A stretch of 46,299 bases of DNA from Pleurotus djamor (taxonomy: Eukaryota > Basidiomycota > Agaricomycetes > Agaricales > Pleurotaceae): positions 1 through 46,299 of the forward strand of contig JAPEVF010000351.1 in assembly GCA_029747585.1 (NCBI GenBank). The letters are read 5' to 3'. Below the pieces are notes generated by a model. It did not search any database and had not been told where the DNA came from. It saw only the letters and a program-made list of their open reading frames with translations. Both the position numbers and the translations under genes were made by a program. Shown piece after piece: positions 39,305-46,299 of the stretch (its first letter is position 1; each line of letters begins with the position of its first letter).

Positions 39305-41922
39305 ATGNGAGGAGGAGAGGGAGGATGACGACGGCGAGGAGGAGAGGGAGGATGACGACGGCGAGGAGGAGAGGGAGGATGACGACGGCGAGGAGGAGAG
39401 GGAGGATGATGGAGAAGGTCATGAGGAAGAGGAAGGTGGTGGGGGAGAGGAACGTCAAGAAGGGCGCAGACCAAAGAGAGCCAGAAAGCAGAAGAAGAAA
39501 TGTCCCCGCGGGAGCAATGGGAAGGTTTGGAAACCCGTGGACTCTGGAGGTTATGGGACGCACTCTGCTCAAACACGCTCCGTACTGGGGAAGGTCATCA
39601 ACCTTTCGGATAACTATCGACCTCAGGACTCCACGAACTGGGCACATACTGTTGCCTCATATCTGCACACAGGCGGAGTGGATATGTCTAGCGCGGCAAT
39701 GTTACAGGATGGGTCTATCCCTTCCCTGCTGTGGCAACTTCAGAAGGCCAAATCTCACCAGACCGCTGAATCGTTCCTCAATATGCTCAACCTTATCATC
39801 CTTTCGCTGAAGACAGAGAGGTAAGTTCCCGTGTTCTATCTCTATGTTCAAAACGGCTAACCTGGCTAGTGTACGAATGCAACTCAGCGAGAGCGATGCG
39901 TGTTCGCTACCTATAAAGAGAAAGAGGCAGGATGCATCCATCAACGAAGTCTTCCTTCATCTCTCCAAGCAGCAAAAGCTGGCCGTCAAAAATTCCACCT
40001 TTCATGAATGGGTTTACAAGGGGAGAAAATTTGCATCTCTTGCTGCCGCTGGTAAGCCTTGAACCTTAGACCTCTGGTATTTGTTGAAGACCTGACTGGC
40101 ATCCTTAGGTAGTATGTATTTGTTGTGGATAATAGCTGCGAGCCAAGCCGCCTCAACGGTGGGTTACCTAGTGGAACAGGAGATCAGCGATTTATGTGAC
40201 ATGATTCTCGCTCCCAAAGATGGTATGCCCTTTCTTTTGTTTCTTCCGTCACTATATTGTTACCTGTATAGATACGTCTCTGGGAAAATCTATTGGGGGG
40301 ACACTCATCCCACTGTTAACACAAATTCGGGAGCGCCATCCCATCATATTGCGGTATATCTTTCCAACCGAGCTCCTCGAGCCCGGAGAGTCAAGGGACT
40401 TGGATTTTACAGATCTTGTTGCAACACAACGTATTCTGGATTATTTAAAGCTCCAGTAAGTCAACTTCAAATACTTATGGTTTGAGAGATTCACGATTAT
40501 CAGCCAAATTGCCGCGCCACCGCGCGATGAAACCTACTGGCATGCCTTTCTCACCAAGCCTATCCCTACCAAAAACCCTGGGGACCTTTACGCTGCCAAC
40601 GCACGCTCTCTTGGTCTAGATTGTGTCGTACCGCCGCTACCCGCCTGGAGAGACGCCCAGTCGGCGACGCTGAATTCCATTGCTACCACCGCCTCATCCT
40701 CATGTATCGTGGTCTTATCTGGGTACAAGCATGACAAGACATATCGGAAGGGTAATTCAAATCCTCACAGCCGAAAAACCATCACCCAGACTGAGCGGCG
40801 CCTGGCGCAGAAGGCGGAGAAAATTGAAAACTTGGCTCACCTTGAGCGTCGAGTAAGTGCATCTTTTCTTGGTTCCATCTTTGAAACAAAGATCACTCAG
40901 TCGTTCGGCAGCTGCGCGATTTCTACACTGACTCCGGACAGAAGACTCAGGCCAATAAATACCTTTATGTACCTTATCAAACGGTGCAACCTGAGTAAGT
41001 CCGCCTCTGCATTCAATTTCTACCACATTCTATGATCTTCCATAGCTCCCACTCGTTACTTGTCCAGTCTAAGGAAGGCAAGTTACTCTTCCTCCGAAGT
41101 CAGCTATCGGCGCACTTGAAAAGGAATCTTGTGGGCAAGCTGACCGCCATATTTGGTGAGCTTAAGGAGCGAAAGAAGGGAGAAAAGGACTGGGAATGGT
41201 CCTCCATCCATTTCGATTATTATAATCGATATAATACTCATGTACGTCTTTCTGGTCTCTTCCAACTTTGCTATTTTGCTGATTGGTAGAGGCACCAGGG
41301 CAAAGATGCGCCCGAAGATATTCATCCAACCTTTCTCACAAAGGATGGTAAAAAAAGGGCCTCACCGTCCCTCTTCATTCCTCGTCCTTCCGCTGATATG
41401 AAACTGTTTCCACGTGAATATGCTCACCTCCAAGAGCTCTTCCAAGAAGTTTTTGAAGAGATTCGCTTAGAGGTATGTGTTCGATCCTGGTATGCTTGAT
41501 CATATTCATTTTGAAGGACTTTGTACCAGCTGGAACGTCTTCTGCCTGAAGAAAGTCGCGTGGAATCAATCTTTGCCAGCTTTCTACCCGGCGGTCAACC
41601 CTCCCCTATATTTCCCTTCAGTGGGATTGTGATCAACCTCAATGTGCAAACTACCATTCATACAGATTCTGAAGACGTACTCATGTGTCTTGTTCTTCCC
41701 ATTGGTGAGTTCGAGGGCGGAGACTTATGCTTTAAGGACCTTGGCCTTCGAGTGGAACTTCGTCATGGGGACTGGATAGTCTTCGACTCCAAGAAGCTCC
41801 TCCACTTCAACATGCCCTACGTAGGCAAGAGGGCTTCTTTTGTCATGCATTCGGATGGCGCTGGAGAGTTTTGGGTGAAGAATAGAAATGGGTGGAAGAA
41901 TAACAATCACTTCGTCGACTAA
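39305..41922 (+). CDS. TET/JBP-like 2OG-Fe(II) dioxygenase
   Basis: Predicted nuclear oxygenase that may oxidise 5-methylcytosine or thymine in DNA, by family analogy. Exons 39305-39820, 39870-40051, 40109-40222, 40272-40455, 40504-40852, 40912-40994, 41046-41241, 41290-41472, 41530-41922; 732 residues if the N at 39308 is dropped. Catalytic end: TTIHTDSEDV (Fe ligands His and Asp, about residues 646 and 648), GEFEGGDLCF, GDWIVFDSKKLLHFN (distal His about 694) and GKRASFVMH (Arg about 703 for 2-oxoglutarate). HxD...H...R with GGDL and GDWI fits the fungal TET/JBP group better than AlkB or prolyl hydroxylase. The N-terminus has an acidic repeat (EEEREDDDG) and a basic RRPKRARKQKKK stretch suggesting nuclear import. 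Such genes are known to accompany KDZ transposons in basidiomycetes; no KDZ transposase is in the window. Start uncertain. Confidence 0.8.
39309..39410 (+). repeat. 27-bp coding minisatellite
   Basis: Three perfect copies plus a partial fourth of a 27-bp unit encoding EEEREDDDG, at 39309-39335, 39336-39362, 39363-39389 and 39390 onward. The unit is a multiple of three, so copy-number change keeps the dioxygenase frame. Confidence 0.9.
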
Positions 41923-42018
41923 GTCTGCCGTTGTCGCAATCTACGTTACGTATTCATTGTTTCCTATATCTCCGAATTAATTTTTTTTTTGGTCTGATCC
42001 TCTCAAACCAAGACCACC

Positions 42019-42582
42019 ATGTCCGTCGATGAATACGGATACACCGAAGAAGAACGTTTCAACATTGAAATACGTGGTCTCATTGCGGACTACCCGGATG
42101 GCAGTGATGATGGGGAAAGCAATGTGGGAGAGGGACCCTACCAATGGCCCTTGGTCGAAGGTGACCCAACCCCAATCCTACCACCATCCAATCCACCTTC
42201 GTCCCCTTGCTCTTTCCGCTTCCATAATTGGGATGAGCAGGGTGGTGGAGGTCAAGCTGCTGGCTACCTGACTCATATACGAAAGGAGGAGTCCAAGGAA
42301 CGCTCAAGAATTTACCGGAAACAAATGCTTATTGCCAGCCGGGATGCTGCACAAGTATGTTGTTTCAATCTCTCCCTCCTTTATACCGTTGCTTACATAT
42401 CTTAGCTGGGTTTCTGGTTCCTCAGGCGACAAAAGGATATTCGCAAGCTGCAACAATTGAAGAAGGCTATCAAAGTTAAGAGGGAACGACAAAGAAAATT
42501 AGCTGAACGTCAAAGAAAATTGAGGACAGAGCTTCGCTCTCTCAGGTGGAAGAAGATGGCTATTCAGTCAAGATACAAGTAG
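42019..42582 (+). CDS. Small protein with basic coiled-coil C-terminus, unknown function
   Basis: Two exons, 42019-42354 and 42406-42582, give 170 residues. I do not recognise the family. The first two thirds are acidic and Pro-rich (YPDGSDDGESNVGEG, PTPILPPSNPPSSP). The C-terminus is strongly basic and predicted helical, with a near-repeat of RQRKLAERQRKLRTELRSL, compatible with a coiled coil or nucleic-acid contact. It begins 96 bp after the dioxygenase stop and ends 167 bp before the DUF6532 start, all on the same strand, so the three may travel together. The intron uses GTATGT/CTTAG; an alternative CTCAG acceptor 19 nt further would shift the frame. Confidence 0.65.
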
Positions 42583-42749
42583 AAGATGCGTAGCTGCTTT
42601 GCTCAGTGAATTTNGTCGCTTTTTTTTTTATTGAATTTGTGTGGTTATTCGGCCAAACCCCATATTACGTCTCAGCGTGGTCAGCGGGATCATGAAACAA
42701 GAACGAGGTTTTTTTTTTTTCAAACCACCACAGTGTTCGACTCCCAACG

Positions 42750-45225
42750 ATGCCTCCCCAAAAAAGAGTCGCCTCCTCTGCCCCCGGTGAGGTGACTGAT
42801 GATGAAGAGCAAATACAGAGGAAGGGGAGGTCTGGAGAGGTCTCCGAGGAAGAAGTAAGTTCCTAGCGTCTCTTTTCCATGGGTTGTGCAACTTAAAGCC
42901 TCTGCTTCGTAACGTATTTACAACTAGGTCACGGCGCCTGCAAAGAAAAAGACAAGGAAACAGACTGCAGAACCGTTACCAATGGTGAAAACACGCTCAT
43001 CTACCCGGCCAGGTGCTGTCGCCGCGGTCCGCGCTGTGGTAGCCGGGCTCTCTAGTAAAGGCGAAGGCAAGGTCAAAGCAGCCACGGAGAAGCCAAAGGC
43101 CGCAGGGGGGNAAAGGTTTGAAGTCAACATCTCTGTTTGGTTTGCACGCTAAGAATACCACTTCTAGGGAAGACTACTACTAAGGCAAGCGCATCCTCAA
43201 AGAAGACTCAAGAGAAAGGTCTGTCACTCCGCTTACAAGATGTTGTCCTTACTCCTTGTCTCTCTAGATGAAGCGTTTATAGCCACTCAAAAGCTGTTAG
43301 AACGTGAACGCGCCGAACTGGAATCTCAAGCCCGCCAGAGCTCTGCGCTTTCTGCCCATGCTGACGAGGAACTCGCCAAACATATACACAGTCTCGCCCC
43401 CCCCTGTTTCTTTCAAAGCCATCGGTACGATTCATTTCTTCATATGCGTTAATATGTTATACTGACTAAAGTGTTAGTACCCCGTCCCGCACCGGTATTG
43501 ACGTCAAATGTTCAGCTGCCTAGACCCTTTCCTGATCTCAATGCTGAGGTCCCGGATATGGATACGGAAACTATGAAGGTGGAGGAAGCGGTGGAGGAAG
43601 CGGCGGAGGAAGCAATAGCTGGATCACACCTTGACCTTGGTGTCTTGCCTGATATGGTGGACGACGATCAGGTTGCTGAGAAAGACCACGGGGATGGGGA
43701 GGAGGGGGAGGACTCGGAAGACCATGAAGTTGGGCAAGATGACGAAGAGGATGATGAGGATGAGGATGAAGATGACTCGGAGGATGAGGACGAAGATGAG
43801 GATGGAGATGGAGATGAAGATGAAGATGAAGAGGATGAAGATAACGCTCAGGTACTAGCTAGGGCAAAGAAGCCTTCGACACGCTCTAAGAAGATTCTCC
43901 CTTCCAAGAAGAGCATCAAGGTGCACAAGCTAGACTCTGAGGTACGTTTAGTTCCACTGATCCACGTTGGAATGGGTTATTACCACCGTATGCAGATCTT
44001 GGCCGATGAAGGTGACCAGAGCCTGGTTGGAAAACAAGATCCCAAGCAGAGCAAGAAGTCGAAACGTTCAAGCCGAGTATCAGGGAGGGATAGGAATACT
44101 GAAGGCTTACATCGGCAATCATCTGGAGCTAAGCATGTCCTTGTGGATTTCAATTACACTGACCTTGATTGCCGTCGTCTGGCGGAGCGAGCAAGGACAT
44201 CTTTGCGCCAAAAAATCATCCTAGAAGACGCTTTCCCTCGCAATATCGAAAAGTTAATCATGGAAATCTTGCGCGAGGTCTGCCATACCAAGACGGAGCA
44301 AAAGTTCATCAAACGGATGAAGCGGGAAGGGGATGAGCGACTGGACGACCTCATCGATTATGTGAGTGACTCCGAATCCGAGCCTCCCCGCCCGAGCCTC
44401 AACTTATTGTTACTAATCCACCCACCTCAGGTAGCTTACTGTGTCCCCCATCAGCGAAACCAGGTGAAAGCTGCAGCCGCGGATGTGGTATGCTCCGCAT
44501 ACTCCCTCCTTGGCCATTCGACGGCCGAACAAATTAAAGGGAAGGTTCAGTGGCTCAGCCAGGGAGGCCACTTTCATTACGGCTCTGCCAATCCGCAGGT
44601 ACTCTCTCTCTCTTTTGACGAATTGATGGATGTTGCTGAATACAACCCTAGTCGAAGACATACAATGTTCAGGCCCCCTATGGACATTCTGTCCTTGGGG
44701 ATGTCATGCGGAAGCTCTTCTTCCTAGGGTCAAAAAGCTCTGCTGCTCACACAGCAATCTTTGCGCACATGCTCAAGCAGCAAACGATCCCCATCCCCAT
44801 GCTAGCCCTTGTCTTGACAGGTATCCAGCATAGCGTTTCGGAATACAGGGATGGGTACTTCTCTGGCAAGGAGTTTCGTTCTAACGACGTAGAACCCTGG
44901 TGAGTCTCAGGTTGATCTCATTTCGATATATCTGATGGCCTCCCATAGGTATCGTTATCATCTCCGAGCATTGGACAAGTGTGGCAAGGAGTCGGGAAGA
45001 TGGCTCCCCAACCATCTTCATGAGATGTGGAAGGAGCTCATGTGAGGTCTTCCTTTCCTTTGTTTCTTCCCTTTGACATAGACGATGTTTAGGTACCAAG
45101 CCAAGCCTGGGTTCCTTGACGCATTGGCCAGTCAAGACGTCAGTCAAGAGTTCCATGGTGTTGATTTCAAAGCTTTGGCTGCCTCGGTCCCCCCCCTCGG
45201 TCACCCCCTCTTGGAATGGTGGTGA
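42750..45225 (+). CDS. DUF6532-family protein
   Basis: Exons 42750-42854, 42928-43115, 43168-43218, 43268-43424, 43478-44361 (perhaps with a further in-frame 54-bp intron at 43942-43995), 44431-44598, 44652-44899, 44949-45041, 45093-45225. The N-terminal third is Lys-rich, then Glu/Asp-rich (acidic tract about 43681-43855), typical of a nuclear protein. The C-terminal domain carries DUF6532-like features: DFNYTDLDCRRLAERAR, EDAFPRNIEKLIMEI, HQRNQVKAAAADVV, APYGHSVLGDVMRKLFF, PIPMLALVLTGIQHSVSEYRDG and YRYHLRALDKC. DUF6532 is a large Agaricomycete family of unknown function. Two frame problems need a one-base correction each: the N at 43111 after a G run, and an eight-C run near 43397-43404. 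Both look like consensus errors. Confidence 0.78.
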
Positions 45226-45990
45226 TGGTGATGGCTCCATGGCCATCGACACCTCAGCTTCTACGCCCCCCCCCCCAATGCAGCGGCGCGTAACCCCCTT
45301 GGCTCCCCTCAGGTTACATAGTACACTAATAGCATTGGATATTGTATATATGGTATATCGTATAGTAGCAGCATAATCGTAATGTTTTACCCTGATTAAT
45401 TTCTGGTTTCATCGACCAAGAAGGACCAAGAAGGATGAGGCATACGAATCCAACCAAATCTACCGGAATTTCTCGTCTTCACATTCCCCGGCTCCCCTCC
45501 CATCCTAAGCTTTTCTGACCATGCTATGGGTTACATTACTTTCCCATCTTAAATTGCACGCAGAGCATTGCTTGAAAATAAAGGTTGAATCCAGAGCTTC
45601 GATCCCTTTCCATGCTTACCTGGTTCAGAAGGAACACGGAGCACAATAAATGATTTTACACCTTTCTTTGCTTTGTATCATAGTGTAGGGGGGCACCTTG
45701 AGCTTTACTCACATCTGATGCTTTGATTCCTTCGTATGCTTTCGAAGCCTTGAGTGCTTTGGCTGCTTTGGCTGCTTTGGCTGCTTTCGGCGATCCCAGG
45801 GGATGCAAACAGGGGTAGCTGGATTTTTCCCGCTTTGGGGGCTTTGTCAGGGGGAGGCGAGACAGCCCCTGGATTTTTATTCTTTTTCTCGCGGAGACTA
45901 TGAAGATACCTTTCTCCCAATGCTCCCCTTGCCTTCCAAGGTTTGAGATGATTTTTCTTGCTCCCTTCCACAATCAGGTTTTCCTGATGT
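45226..45990. other. 3' intergenic region with short Ala/Lys-type tandem repeat
   Basis: No convincing gene. At 45756-45790 there are about three to four copies of a 9-bp TTTGGCTGC unit, which gives AKAAKAAK on the minus strand in one frame. That open frame (45656-45973) has no family resemblance and is probably chance. Confidence 0.5.
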
Positions 45991-45991
45991 A

Positions 45992-46233
45992 TGACTCACT
46001 CTGAGTCATTTCAGAGGTATACACTGCCTTTATAGATGGATCTGACTCATTCTGAGTCATTCTTACTCATTGTACATAGCCTTGGGGTGTTTCTCAGCTT
46101 GGCATTGGCAGAATATGACTCATTCCAAGTCATTTAGAGCATGCCGAGGGGGTATAGTCTGATTCTGACTCATTCAGAGTCATGACAAGTCATTGCCGAG
46201 GGCTATTCTTCTAGTATGACTCATTTGGAGTCA
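45992..46233. repeat. Cluster of TGACTCA...(G)AGTCA inverted repeats
   Basis: Five 17-bp palindromic units of the form TGACTCA-3 to 5 nt-(TG)AGTCA at 45992-46008, 46043-46059, 46116-46132, about 46167-46183 and 46217-46233, plus single AGTCATT half sites between and after them. Spacing is irregular (35-73 bp). The TGCCGAGGG and CTTGGCAT sequences are also repeated nearby. TGACTCA equals the core site of bZIP factors of the Gcn4/AP-1 type; alternatively these are subterminal repeats of a DNA transposon continuing beyond the window. Confidence 0.85.
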
Positions 46234-46299
46234 TTTTGTTTGGTGCCAAGCCTGCTTTACTGATCTTGGCATGTTTCAAGTCATTCTTCCACTCAAGTC

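Noticed and set aside
45656..45973. Minus-strand open frame with AKAAKAAKA repeat
   Set aside because: Produced by a short TTTGGCTGC tandem repeat; no motif, no splice structure.
45992..46299. CRISPR-like array
   Set aside because: Repeats are 17-bp palindromes at irregular spacing without uniform spacers, in a eukaryotic genome.

Overview
The window reads as genomic DNA of a mushroom-forming basidiomycete (Agaricomycetes). Genes are split by many 45-65 bp GT-AG introns. The content fits the group: a class I hydrophobin, expanded NACHT-WD40 proteins, DUF6589 and DUF6532 families and a TET/JBP-type dioxygenase. No rRNA, tRNA or CRISPR array was recognised. Gene models below were built by hand-splicing; reading-frame bookkeeping closes for every intact model.

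Layout. 1-3.9 kb: the 3' part of a cytochrome P450 (+) converging on a complete AKR7-type aldo-keto reductase (-). 4.8-20 kb: two NLR-like genes (+), separated by a 6.28-kb element with perfect 161-bp terminal inverted repeats. The element carries a DUF6589 gene (+) and a convergent RecQ-like helicase gene (-). 20-29.8 kb: gene-poor DNA with one intact class I hydrophobin and a decayed tandem copy. 29.8-34 kb: a third, intact NLR paralogue. 34.3-38.9 kb: a large disordered serine/threonine protein kinase (-). 39.3-45.2 kb: a + strand trio made of a TET/JBP-like 2OG-Fe(II) dioxygenase, a small basic coiled-coil protein and a DUF6532 protein. The right edge carries a cluster of TGACTCA inverted repeats.

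The three NLR-like genes share one architecture and exon plan: an N-terminal helical domain resembling the MLKL/HeLo-type bundle, a NACHT NTPase, then WD40 repeats. This is the layout of fungal non-self recognition and cell-death receptors. Copy 2 looks inactivated, and the WD40 half of copy 3 is strikingly poor in CpG. The two most promising leads are the TIR element with its DUF6589/RecQ pair, and the TET/JBP dioxygenase-DUF6532 neighbourhood, seen together with a signature of CpG decay. Several frame breaks fall on single N bases or G/C homopolymers and are probably consensus errors rather than mutations.
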